Source: Pseudoflavonifractor sp. MSJ-37 (GTDB taxonomy: Bacteria; Bacillota; Clostridia; Oscillospirales; Oscillospiraceae). Taken from it: a stretch of DNA of 64,000 nucleotides. Within the stretch, counting starts at the first letter, position 1, and each line of letters starts with the position of its first letter. The translations under genes and the position numbers were made by a program. Location of the stretch: contig NZ_JAHLPP010000001.1 in the NCBI RefSeq assembly GCF_018917965.1, positions 1,116,001-1,180,000 of the forward strand, in the 5' to 3' direction. Below the pieces are notes generated by a model, which had not been told where the DNA came from, did no database searches, and saw only the letters and a list, made by a program, of their open reading frames with translations. This document shows, piece by piece, positions 42,480-52,000 of the stretch.

Positions 42480-45400
42480 TTATCGGCTGCTCATCCGTCT
42501 ATGTTTTTTTAATGCGGACAAATGTCCCCCCCCCGAGAATTTCCTGCCGATCAGGCTCTTCAGAGTCTGTTCCAAAACAGATATCTCGAGGGGCTTTGGC
42601 ACGTGGGCATCCATGCCGGCGTCCAGACACTGCCGGATGTCCTCCGTGAAGGCGTTGGCCGTCATGGCGATGATGGGGATAGTCTCACCCAGTCCGCCGC
42701 TGCCGCGGATGGCCTTCGCGGCCTCCAAGCCGTTCATCACTGGCATCTGCACGTCCATGAGGATCGCGTCATAGTCGCCTGGCCTGGCCTCCGCAAAAGC
42801 CTTCACCAACTCTTTGCCGTTGGGATAGATCACACAGGACGCACCGTTCATATCCAAAACAGCCTCCAAGATCTCCGCATTCAGGTCGTTGTCCTCCGCG
42901 CAGAGGAAGCGCATCCCCTTGAACTCCGAGCCTCGTTCCTCCTCATCAGTATCCGCACACCGGATATGTTCGACCGTCTGCTGGAGTTCCGAGAGGAAGA
43001 ACGGCCGTGGGACCACGCCGTCCACCCGGCAGGCAGACACCACGCCCTCCGCCTGCTCAGGCTGGATGTAGTCCACGAAGAAGATCAGGACCGCGTCCTT
43101 CGCAGCTCCGCGCACCAGATCCACCGTTTCGGTCAGTCTGGGCACGGTGAGGTGCCCACCCACGAGGACGATGTCCATCTTCTGCCGTCCTATCCGCTCC
43201 ACGGCTTCTTCTTTAGTCGCGACTGCATAAAAACCGGCATCGGCCTCCCGCATGGCTGCGGCGATGTTCTGGCGCAGGCCCTCGTCGTCTGAGATCAGCA
43301 GGACCGATCCCAGATCGGTCGTCTGATCCATATCCCGGTCGATCTCGAACGTCAGGTCCACCTCGAATCGGCTGCCCTTGCCGGGCGTGCTCTCCACCCG
43401 GATCGTGCCGCCCATCAAATCGACGATGTTCTTGGCGATGGCCATGCCGAGCCCGGTGCCCTGTACCTTGTTCGTCTGGGAATCCTCCGCGCGGGTGAAG
43501 GGCTCGAAGATATGCTTCTGGAACTCTGGCTCCATGCCGCAGCCGGTGTCCGCCACGACGATGCGGTAGGAGGCATATCCGGCCCGATCGCAGGGTCGTT
43601 CCGTCAGGTCGAAGGTGATGCTTCCGCCCCGCGGGGTATACTTGGTCGCGTTGGAGAGCAGGTTGATCAGAAGCTGGCGCAGACGCAGTCCATCAGACCA
43701 GATATACTCATGCGCCACCGTGTGGACCCGGATCTGGAAGCTCTGGCCCCGCTCGTTGGTCTGGGCACGGATGATGCTGTCCATCTGGCCCACGATCTCC
43801 GCGAGGCTCACCGGCTCGTCGTTCAGCGCGGCCTCACCGGATTCGATCTTGCTCATGTCCAGCACGTCGTTGATGAGGCTCAGCAGATGCTGACTGGAGC
43901 GCTGTATCTTGGCGATATAGGCACGCAGACGCTCCGACAGCCTCGGCTCCCGGGCCATCAGGCCGGTCAGGCCAACGATGGCATTCATGGGCGTGCGGAT
44001 GTCATGAGACATATTGCTCAGGAAGGTGGTCTTTGCGGAGTTCGCGCGCTCCGCCTGTGCCAGTGCCTCCCGGAGCTTCTGCTGACTGGCCCGCAGACGC
44101 TGGTTCAGGTCCTGCGCCTGACTGGCGGCCTGTCTCGCTTTCTTCAGAAGCCCCAGGATCAGCAGCAGGATCAGCAGGAACACGGTGACGAACGCCAGTG
44201 TGATGGTCAGCAGATTATCTTTGATGAAGTCCACCGCTGTGATCTTATACGCCGCGTCATCATACACAGACACCGCGCCGGTCAGTATGGCGCTGGGCAT
44301 GGCCTTCAGCGTCTTGTTCAGGATCGCCAGCAGGACCGTGTCCCCCCGCCGGACCGCGAAGGATACGTCGTTTTGCTTCAGCAGGGAAGCGCTGTGGAGC
44401 TTATTATCCTTGATATACTTCGCTACCTGGCTCGACCTGCGGATGAAGCAGTCGGCTCTGCCGCCGCGCACTGCCCGCTCCGCATCCTCCTGCGTATCAT
44501 ACTCTACGATCCTCCACAGAGGATAGTGGTAGGAGAGATACCATTTCGACACCAGGTCGTCTCTGGCCACTGCGGCGCTGTTCTCCGCGTTCTCATCGAA
44601 GCCGCTCTGGGCCGTGAGCGCGGCTATATTGAACGACCAGACTGTGTTCGATAAGGACAGATCGTTTTGCTCCGCGAGATAGGGGTCCTGACTGACATGG
44701 AAGATCATATCGATCTCGCCGTTCCGCAGTGCCTCCAATTGGGCTTCCTGAGAACCGTATCCCACCGGCTCGAAGCATAAGGTATCGCCGTCCAGGCAGT
44801 CCGACGCATACCGGATATAATCATCGATCACCCCGGTCACCTTCCCGCTTTCGGCATCGATGGTGCTCACGCCGGGATCACCGTCCACGAAGCCCATTCG
44901 GATCGTGCCATGCTCGGCCAGCCATCCCCGCTCCTCCGCGGACAGGACCGCCGCGGACTGGGCGGAGAGATAGCGCTGATAGAGCTCGTCCCCATAGAAC
45001 GGCTTGTCATACTCCATGCTCCGCATCGCATCGTCCAGCTCTTTTTTCAGATCGGGGCGGTCCTTGTTGATCCCGTAATAGATCTCGGACCCGCCCACCA
45101 TGGTGAGCGCGGACATCCCAGCCTCCACCCAGATGGGCGTCTCTGTCGAGATGACGCCGTCCGCCTCGCCGTCTGCGATCATCTGTCTGGCACGGTCGAT
45201 GCTGTCCACATCTATGTGCTGGGTCGTGATGCCGTGTTCCTCTTCCCAGTGCGAGAACTCGGTGTCCTGCACGCTCTGGGCCATCGCGATGATCCGCTTG
45301 CCGTTCAGCGTATCCAGATCAGACGCCGTGATCTCACCATCCCGCAGATCCACATACAGATAATACCGCTCCTCGCCCATGGGCAGTTCGGAAAACAGCA

Positions 45401-45734
45401 TGGTCTCTGCCCGCTCATCCGTATAGGACAGAGCCGCCATCAGGTCGATCTCTCCATCCCGCAGCCGCTCCAGCAGCTCATCCCAGTCGGCCTTCACATA
45501 TTCATAGTCCCATCCGGTATAGGCCGCCACGGCCTGCTCATACTCATAACCGTATCCGCTCCGTTCCCCGTTCTCCCCGGAGATATGGTACGAATCCTCA
45601 TACCAGCCCACCCGGACCGTCTCCCGCAGACGGTCCCCGGATGCGGCATATGCCGTTTTTGGCAGCAGGCCGATCAGGCACACGGCCGCCAATAGCGCCG
45701 ATGCCCATCTGTGCCTTTCCACTCGAACCTTCAT
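42480..45734 (-). CDS. Hybrid sensor histidine kinase with two periplasmic-type binding domains (1084 aa)
   Basis: EvgS/BvgS-like design. Signal peptide (LLAAVCLIGLLPKTAYA, cleavage after AYA near 31). Two tandem SBP-bac-3 domains (about 38-265 and 270-505). One transmembrane helix near 520-543 (LLTITLAFVTVFLLILLLIL). HisKA with SNMSHDIRTPMNAIVGLTGL (His near 575), HATPase (NLLSNATKYTP, VADTGCGME, GTGLGMAIAKNIV), and two receiver domains. The first receiver lacks the phosphoacceptor (MDIVLVGGHL), the second has it (AILMDVQMPVMNGLEAAKAI, Asp near 991). No Hpt or output domain is present, so a partner must act elsewhere. The ligand may be an amino acid. Confidence 0.93.
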   Translation of the reverse strand: MKVRVERHRWASALLAAVCLIGLLPKTAYAASGDRLRETVRVGWYEDSYHISGENGERSGYGYEYEQAVAAYTGWDYEYVKADWDELLERLRDGEIDLMAALSYTDERAETMLFSELPMGEERYYLYVDLRDGEITASDLDTLNGKRIIAMAQSVQDTEFSHWEEEHGITTQHIDVDSIDRARQMIADGEADGVISTETPIWVEAGMSALTMVGGSEIYYGINKDRPDLKKELDDAMRSMEYDKPFYGDELYQRYLSAQSAAVLSAEERGWLAEHGTIRMGFVDGDPGVSTIDAESGKVTGVIDDYIRYASDCLDGDTLCFEPVGYGSQEAQLEALRNGEIDMIFHVSQDPYLAEQNDLSLSNTVWSFNIAALTAQSGFDENAENSAAVARDDLVSKWYLSYHYPLWRIVEYDTQEDAERAVRGGRADCFIRRSSQVAKYIKDNKLHSASLLKQNDVSFAVRRGDTVLLAILNKTLKAMPSAILTGAVSVYDDAAYKITAVDFIKDNLLTITLAFVTVFLLILLLILGLLKKARQAASQAQDLNQRLRASQQKLREALAQAERANSAKTTFLSNMSHDIRTPMNAIVGLTGLMAREPRLSERLRAYIAKIQRSSQHLLSLINDVLDMSKIESGEAALNDEPVSLAEIVGQMDSIIRAQTNERGQSFQIRVHTVAHEYIWSDGLRLRQLLINLLSNATKYTPRGGSITFDLTERPCDRAGYASYRIVVADTGCGMEPEFQKHIFEPFTRAEDSQTNKVQGTGLGMAIAKNIVDLMGGTIRVESTPGKGSRFEVDLTFEIDRDMDQTTDLGSVLLISDDEGLRQNIAAAMREADAGFYAVATKEEAVERIGRQKMDIVLVGGHLTVPRLTETVDLVRGAAKDAVLIFFVDYIQPEQAEGVVSACRVDGVVPRPFFLSELQQTVEHIRCADTDEEERGSEFKGMRFLCAEDNDLNAEILEAVLDMNGASCVIYPNGKELVKAFAEARPGDYDAILMDVQMPVMNGLEAAKAIRGSGGLGETIPIIAMTANAFTEDIRQCLDAGMDAHVPKPLEISVLEQTLKSLIGRKFSGGGHLSALKKHRRMSSR

Positions 45735-45928
45735 CGTGTCGTTTCCTTCTCTCCTTCCGATGCCAGCTTAGAAAACGGGCCGTATCGGGTCTGGATCTAC
45801 GTTTTGTCCTGTCATTGGACTCATTTTAACGCATTTTGGATGAAAAGTCTATCCTGAGGCATACAAAAACGAGATCGATATGGCCGTCCCTCCCGCTTCC
45901 TTCTCTTCCATATTTTCGGGCAAGGGGG

Positions 45929-45982
45929 TTGACAATGGCATCCTCCCCCTTATACTTACCAAAGTTAATTATCATAGATAAT
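45929..45982 (+). promoter_or_regulatory. Promoter and operator-like palindrome upstream of the marR gene
   Basis: TTGACA (45929-45934) and TATACT (45951-45956) are 16 bp apart. Just downstream lies ATTATC-ATA-GATAAT (45968-45982), a palindrome suited to a MarR dimer. The arrangement fits autorepression. The rest of 45,735-46,003 holds no gene. Confidence 0.7.
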
Positions 45983-46003
45983 CACAAGGAGGAGATGCAG
46001 CTC

Positions 46004-46456
46004 ATGACCATCGCGACGATAAAGGCCCTGCTCGACGCGTGCTATCAAGCCAAACGGGTCCGGGAACTGCTTCCGGCGCTTCCGAAGGGCGTCACGCCGT
46101 CCTATATCCATTATCTCGATACGATCGAGACTCTGGCGGCCCGCGGCATCCAGGTGAAGGTATCGGATATCAGCGACGCGCTGGACATCCCTCGCCCCGG
46201 CGTGACGCGGACGGTCAAAGAGATGGAGGATGCCGGATATCTGAACAAGACCGCCTCCGAGCGGGATGGCCGCGTCACGCACCTCTCGATCACAGAGGCC
46301 GGGAAGGCGCTCTCCCGGACCTATAATGAACAGTTCTTTTCCCGGCTCGCGCCGCTGTTGACCGATCTCTCAGAGGAAGACGCCGAATGTACGATCCGTA
46401 CCATCAAACGGCTATACCATGTCATGTCAGAATGGAAGATCACGCTTGGATACTGA
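46004..46456 (+). CDS. MarR-family transcriptional regulator (150 aa)
   Basis: Winged-helix regulator: IHYLDTIETLAARGIQVKVS, then DISDALDIPRPGVTRTVKEM (recognition helix), DAGYLNKTASERDGRVTHLS (wing) and ITEAGKALSRTYNEQF. The start at 46004 has AAGGAGG about 10 nt upstream; an earlier in-frame ATG is only 2 nt from it. It precedes and overlaps a MATE transporter fragment, so it once controlled an efflux pump whose gene is now broken. It seems intact. Confidence 0.88.
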   Translation: MTIATIKALLDACYQAKRVRELLPALPKGVTPSYIHYLDTIETLAARGIQVKVSDISDALDIPRPGVTRTVKEMEDAGYLNKTASERDGRVTHLSITEAGKALSRTYNEQFFSRLAPLLTDLSEEDAECTIRTIKRLYHVMSEWKITLGY

Positions 46457-46661
46457 TTTTACGCAGGGCAGCATTTTGAAGAAGCTGTCCCGGTCCATGC
46501 TCCCTGTGCTCGGAGCCCTGGTCCTGCAGGCGGCCTACGGCGCCGTCGATCTGCTGGTCGTCGGGCGCTTTGGTTCGACTGCGGGGCTTTCCGCCGTTTC
46601 GACCGGCAGTCAGGTGCTGAACCTCGTCACCTTCGTCGTCACACAGCTCGCCATGGGCGTG
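46446..46661 (+). pseudogene. MATE efflux transporter, N-terminal fragment
   Basis: From a TTG at 46446, overlapping the marR end by 11 bp, the frame reads DTDFTQGSILKKLSRSMLPV, LQAAYGAVDLLVVGRFGSTA, then GSQVLNLVTFVVTQLAMGV. This is the start of a MATE (multidrug/sodium antiporter) protein with the first two transmembrane helices. After GV the sequence turns abruptly into the antisense of a metallo-beta-lactamase-fold gene. The other ~380 residues are missing. Confidence 0.8.
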
Positions 46662-46913
46662 GAAGATGTGCCGGATAGCGCCCGGGTCGACGCCGAGCCA
46701 GCCCATCTTCTCCTCCAGACGGTCATAGTTGTACCCGGCGTCGATCATGATGGTGGTCCCGCCTTTTCGTTAGAAGAAGATATTGGCCACCCACTCCCGG
46801 ACGCAGGCCACATGCTCGTCGATCCAGCCGGTGTTCAGGGGCTTGAAGATCTCTCTGCCCCGGTACATCCGGATCATTTCCTTCCTCTGGAATCCCGTCG
46901 CCTGTTTCGACAT
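46662..46913 (-). pseudogene. Metallo-beta-lactamase-fold hydrolase, N-terminal fragment with nonsense codon
   Basis: From ATG at 46913 the frame reads MSKQATGFQRKEMIRMYRGR, EIFKPLNTGWIDEHVACVRE and WVANIFF, then TAA at 46770-46772. It continues in the same frame with RKGGTTIMIDAGYNYDRLEE and GVDPGAIRHIF. IDAG and the expected H-x-H-x-D-H block right after RHIF are hallmarks of the MBL fold; the H block itself is deleted. The fragment ends tail-to-tail against the MATE fragment, so one deletion removed the 3' parts of two convergent genes. Confidence 0.75.
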
Positions 46914-46985
46914 CTCTCTCCCATTTCCGGTCCGGCAGGTACTGCCGGCTCTTTCATTTTGTACTCCTCCGTGCGACTGTTCCCC

Positions 46986-47298
46986 TCAGACGCGTTCCAG
47001 GATGACGATCTTATTGGAGACCGCCCGCACCGCGATGACCTCCGGGCAGGTCGAGGTCATACCAGTAGCCGTAGCCCCGCATCCGGCTACGCCGGGCATC
47101 CAGTCCGCAGGCAAGGTCGATGACTCCGTCCCGCATCGCGGTGTCCCGGTCCGCGGAGGAAAAGTCGTAGTCCAGCCCATCCACGATCTTCTCCGCTTCG
47201 GGGTCGTGGACTGCGCCGCGCCCCCGGCTCTCTTTCGCTCGGGCGTAGAGCGTCTGAAGCATGGTCTCCGGCACGCCGGAGAGCCTGATCGGTCCCAT
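46986..47298 (-). pseudogene. Class I SAM-dependent methyltransferase remnant (LCM-like)
   Basis: ATG at 47298 follows GGAGATAGG: MGPIRLSGVPETMLQTLYAR, then HDPEAEKIVDGLDYDFSSAD and ACGLDARRSRMRGYGYWYDL. This resembles leucine-carboxyl-methyltransferase-type enzymes, but about 20 residues appear lost before ACGLD. After DLP the frame shifts to one that ends VIAVRAVSNKIVILERV at 46986. So only the two ends remain, with internal deletions. Confidence 0.65.
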
Positions 47299-47470
47299 CC
47301 TATCTCCATCCCCTTTCATAATTAGCAAAAGCTAACCCCGTCGTACTCGAAAAGCCGCGTCTCCGCGGCGTCCTGTCATCCGAATGATAGCGTGACCAAA
47401 TATCCGTCCCATGTCAAGAAGACAGGATGAGCGCACGCGTTTTCGCCATTTTGTGAATGATCTTCAAAAA

Positions 47471-47510
47471 GGACGTACTCTCCGATCTTGCAAGATCGGA
47501 GAGTACGTCC
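47471..47510 (-). terminator. Terminator for the cardiolipin synthase operon
   Basis: GGACGTACTCTCCGATCTTG and its exact reverse complement are directly adjacent, a 20-bp perfect arm pair. On the minus strand TTTTTGAAG follows. It lies 40 bp after the cls stop. The rest of 47,299-47,549 is non-coding. Confidence 0.85.
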
Positions 47511-47549
47511 TCTGGTCATCATCCATAGACCGGGGCATATGGCCGCCGG

Positions 47550-49097
47550 TCACATCATCGGTGCCAGCACCCGCAGGACGGCCCGGAACAGCCGCCGGAC
47601 GCCGCTGTGGGAGCGGCAACGCTCCAGCGTGATCCGCTCGCTGACCGCCTGGGTGCGGAGGAAGTCCGCCTTGATGTCCCCCAGGCAGGGGGCCCCGCAG
47701 AGCCACACGCCGTCCTCGAAGTGGAGGAACATACTGCGGTAGTCCATGTTCACCGTGCCCACGGTACCGTACCGGTCATCCACCACGAAATTCTTGGCGT
47801 GGATGAATCCGGGGGTGTACTCGTAGATCTTGACCCCCGCCTCCAACAGAGGCTCGTAGTGGGCCCGCGTGACCTCGAAGATCACCTTCTTGTCCGGGAT
47901 GTGGGGGGTGATGATCCGCACGTCCACGCCGGACTTGGCGGCGTTGCACAGGGCAGTGTTCACACTGTCGCTGATGATCAGATAGGGTGTGGTGAGGTAT
48001 ACATACTGCCGGGCCTTGGAGATCAGGTTCAGATAGACCGTCTCCCCCACCGGTTCCCCGTCCAGCGGGCTGTCCGTGTAGGGCTGGACGAAGTAGGACC
48101 CGCACTCCGCCGGGATCTCGGGGAGGGACGCGGGCCGGAACTGCTCCAGGTCCTCATGGCCCCGGATGTAGTCCCACATGGTCAGGAACATGACCGTCAT
48201 GCTCCACACCGCCTCGCCCCGCAGGAGGATGGCGGTATCCTTCCAGTGGCCGTACTTCACCACGGCGTTGATATACTCGTCCGCCAGATTGATCCCGCCA
48301 GTGATGCCGGTGTGGCCGTCGATGATGCACAGCTTCCGGTGGTCCCGGTTGTTGAGCCGCAGGGACAGCACCGGGGCCATCCGGTTGAAGGCACAGCACC
48401 GGATGCCCCTGGCCTCCAGCTTCTCCGCATACCGCACCGGGAGCGTGAAGAGGCTCCCGATGTCGTCGTAGATCACCCGCACGTCCACCCCGGCGGCGGC
48501 CTTCCGCTCCAGCACCTCCAGGATGGCGTCCCAGAAGGTGCCCTCCTGGATGATGAAGTACTCCAAAAAGATATAGCGCTCCGCCTTCTCCAGCTCCTCC
48601 AGCATCCGGGGGAACAGATCGTCCCCCAGCGGGAAGTAGACCGCCTCGGTGTTGGAATAGGCCGGGCCGTGGGCGTACTGCTCCAGATAGCGGGACTGGT
48701 TCACCGCGTCCTGCCCGAAGGGCCGGAGGGCCTCCGCCTTCCAATCCGGGTCCAGAGCGCCGGACATCTGGGTCTCCATGACGCTCATCCGGCGGCGCTG
48801 GCGGGCCGACAGCCGGCTGCCGCCCAGCAGGAGGTAGATCAGTCCGCCGAACACCGGGAAGAGCAGGATCGGTATGATCCATGCGATCTTATACCCTGGG
48901 TCGCTCCGGTTGCCCACGATCCACAGCACCGCGATCACCGACAGCACGATGCACAGCCAGTAGAAATAGACGAAGTACTCGGAGAACTCCGTCATGACCA
49001 ACAGGAACAGGGCCACCTGCACCCCCATCAGGAGGAGCGTCACCGTCACCCGGTGGCACAGGGCCTTCCCGATCCTCCGAAGTATCCGTCCGATCAT
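47550..49097 (-). CDS. cls: Cardiolipin synthase (515 aa)
   Basis: Membrane phospholipase-D-family enzyme that condenses two phosphatidylglycerols into cardiolipin. Two N-terminal transmembrane helices (about 12-35 and 38-60: TLLLMGVQVALFLLVMT, YWLCIVLSVIAVLWIVG) and a third hydrophobic stretch (WIIPILLFPVFGGLIYLLLG). Two HKD motifs: HRKLCIIDGHTGITGGINLA near 252 and HAKNFVVDDRYGTVGTVNMD near 431. ATG at 49097 overlaps the dnaE stop by 4 bp; the long frame upstream is a dnaE shadow. Length is typical. Confidence 0.95.
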   Translation of the reverse strand: MIGRILRRIGKALCHRVTVTLLLMGVQVALFLLVMTEFSEYFVYFYWLCIVLSVIAVLWIVGNRSDPGYKIAWIIPILLFPVFGGLIYLLLGGSRLSARQRRRMSVMETQMSGALDPDWKAEALRPFGQDAVNQSRYLEQYAHGPAYSNTEAVYFPLGDDLFPRMLEELEKAERYIFLEYFIIQEGTFWDAILEVLERKAAAGVDVRVIYDDIGSLFTLPVRYAEKLEARGIRCCAFNRMAPVLSLRLNNRDHRKLCIIDGHTGITGGINLADEYINAVVKYGHWKDTAILLRGEAVWSMTVMFLTMWDYIRGHEDLEQFRPASLPEIPAECGSYFVQPYTDSPLDGEPVGETVYLNLISKARQYVYLTTPYLIISDSVNTALCNAAKSGVDVRIITPHIPDKKVIFEVTRAHYEPLLEAGVKIYEYTPGFIHAKNFVVDDRYGTVGTVNMDYRSMFLHFEDGVWLCGAPCLGDIKADFLRTQAVSERITLERCRSHSGVRRLFRAVLRVLAPMM

Positions 49098-52000
49098 GAG
49101 AACACCTCCCCTCCCGGCAGGGGCCGGAGCTCCTCCGGCCTCCCCGTTTTGAGCACCACGTTCTCCGGGCCCAGCAGGTCCTTCAGCTCCTGGATCAGCA
49201 GAGGATGGAGCTGGCAGGGATAGGCCGGGGCCCAGCGCTCCGTATCTACGAACTTGGTCCGGAGGGGGACGTCGCCCGGGAACATGAGGAGCATCCGCAG
49301 GATCCTCCGCCAGCGGGGATCCTCCTCCGACGGCAGGCGCAGGAAGAGCTTCCTCACCCGTCCGGCGGGGGGCGTCGGAGCGTCCTCTCCCCTGTCTGCC
49401 CCGGCGTCGGGGGCCAGCGGCCGGATCCGGTCGCACATGATCTGGGGGGGCTTCTCGTCCCGGACCGACACCCGGCCGTCGGCCACGATCGGGGTGTTCT
49501 CCTTCAGCAGACCGCTGGACTCCCCCAGCACCCGAGAGAACACCAGCAGCTCCATGGAGCCGGTGTCATCCTCCAGCGTGGCGTAGGCCATGAGGGTGTT
49601 GTTCCGGGTGGTGCGGGTCTTGGAGGCCGTCACCACCCCGGCCACGGTGAGCTTCTGCCCGTCGGTGAAGCGCTCCGGCCCGCCCTCCCGGGCGAAGTCC
49701 GTGAGGATCGCGCCGATGGGGGCGGCGGCATACTGCTTGGCCAGTTCCCGGTACTCGTCCATGGGGTGTCCGGTGAGGTAGAGGCCGGTGGTCTCTTTCT
49801 CCATGTTCATCAGATCCCGGCGGGAGAACTCCGGGATGTCCGGCACGATCAGCACCGGAGCGGTCTCCGCCGCGTCGCCTCCGCCGCCGAAGAGGTCGAA
49901 CTGGCCCTCCAGGTTCTTGTGCTTGTTTTGGGCGATCGTGTCCACCAGCGATCCATAGGCGATCAGGAGCTGGGAGCGGCGGACGCCCATGGAGTCGAAC
50001 GCGCCGCACCGGATCAGGTTCTCCAGCACCCGCTTGTTCAGGTCGTGGTCGAAGAGCCGCAGGCAGAAGTCCGGGAAATCCTTGAAGGGCCCCTTTTCCC
50101 GCTCGGCCAGCACATCCCGGACGAAGCCCCAGCCCACGCCCTTCACGGCGGCCAGACCAAAACGGATGTCCTTCCCGGAGACGGTGAAGGAGGCCTCCGA
50201 CTCGTTGATGTCCGGGGGCAGGAGGGCGATGCCGCAGTCCCTGCACTCGCCGATGTACTCGGCCACCTTCTCGCTGGAGTCCAGCACGGAGGTCAGGAGG
50301 GCCGCCATATATTCTCGGGTCTTGTGGCACTTGAACCAGGCCGTCTGATAGCACACCACGGCGTAGCTCACTGCGTGGGCCTTGTTGAAGGCGTAGTTGG
50401 CAAAGTCGTAGATCTCGTCATATACGTCCTGGCCCACCTGCTCCGGGATGCCCCGGGCGATACAGCCCTCGATGCCACGCTCCGGGTCGCCGTAGATGAA
50501 TGCCTTGCGCTCCCGCTCGATCTGGGCCTTCTTCTTCTTGGAGATGGCCCGGCGGACCATGTCGGCCTGCCCCAGTGAAAAGCCTGCCATGTCCTGGAAG
50601 ATGCGGATCACCTGCTCCTGGTAGACGATACAGCCGTAGGTGACCTCCAGAATGGGCTTGAGGATCGGATGCTTGTAGGAGATCTTCCCCGGGTCCTGCT
50701 TGCAGGCGATGAATCGTGGGATGGACTCCATGGGGCCGGGGCGGTAGAGGGCGATGATGGCGGTGATGTCCTCGATGTCCTTGGGCTTGAGGCTGACGCA
50801 CACGCCGGTCATGCCCGCCGATTCCATCTGGAACACGCCGGAAGTCCTGCCCTCGGAGAGCATCTGATAGACCTCCGGGTCGTGGTCCGGGAGGGCCGCC
50901 AGGGAGAACCCCGGGTCCGTCTTGCGGACCAGCCGCACCGCGTCATCCAGCACGGTCAGGTTCCGCAGGCCCAGGAAGTCCATCTTCAGCAGGCCCAGCT
51001 CCTCCAGCGTGGTCATGGTGTACTGGGTGACCACCGACTCGTCGTTCCGGGCCAGTGGGACGTATTCATAGACCGGCCGCTTGGTGATGACCACGCCGGC
51101 GGCATGGGTGGAGGCGTGGCGCGGCATCCCCTCGATGGCCTTGGCGGTGTCGATGACCCTCCTGACGGTCTCGTCCCCCTCGTAGCTCTCCCGCAGGGGC
51201 TTGGAGAGCTTCAGGGCGTCATCCAGAGTGATATGCAGGGCCCCAGGCCCGCTGGGCACCTGCTTGGCGATGGCGTCCACATCGGCATAGGGCACGTCCA
51301 GTGCCCGTCCCACGTCCCGGATGGCGCCCCGGGCGGCCATGGTGCCGAAGGTGACGATCTGGGCCACATGGTCCGTGCCGTACTTCCGCTGGACGTACTC
51401 GATGACCTCCTGCCGGCGGCGGATGCAGAAGTCCACGTCGATGTCGGGCATGGTGACCCGCTCCGGGTTCAGGAACCGCTCGAAGTACAGGTCGTAGCGC
51501 ATGGGATCGATCTCGGTGATCCGCATACAGTAGGCCACCATGGAGCCCGCCGCCGAGCCGCGGCCCGGTCCCACCGGGATGTCGTGGCGCTTCGCGTAGC
51601 CGATGAAATCCGAGACAATCAGGAAATACTCCACGAAGCCCATCTGCCGGATGACCCCCATCTCGTACTCCAGCCGGTCCCGGTAGCCCGCCGGGGCGTC
51701 CGGGTAGCGGAGGGCGAAGCCTTCGTCGCAGAGTTTCTGGAAATAGGCGTCCCCGTCGGTATAGCCCTCGGGCAGCTTGAACTCGGGCAGGTGGTACTTG
51801 CCGAACTCGAACTCCACCTCACATCGGTCCGCGATCCTCTTGGTGTTCTCCACCGCCTCGGGCCATTCCGGGAACAGGGCGGCCATCTCCTCCTCGGACT
51901 TGATGTAGAACTCCTGGGTCTCGAACCGCATCCGGGAGGGGTCGTCCACGGTCTTGCCCATCTGGATCGCCATGAGGGTGTCCTGCATGGGGGCGTCCGT

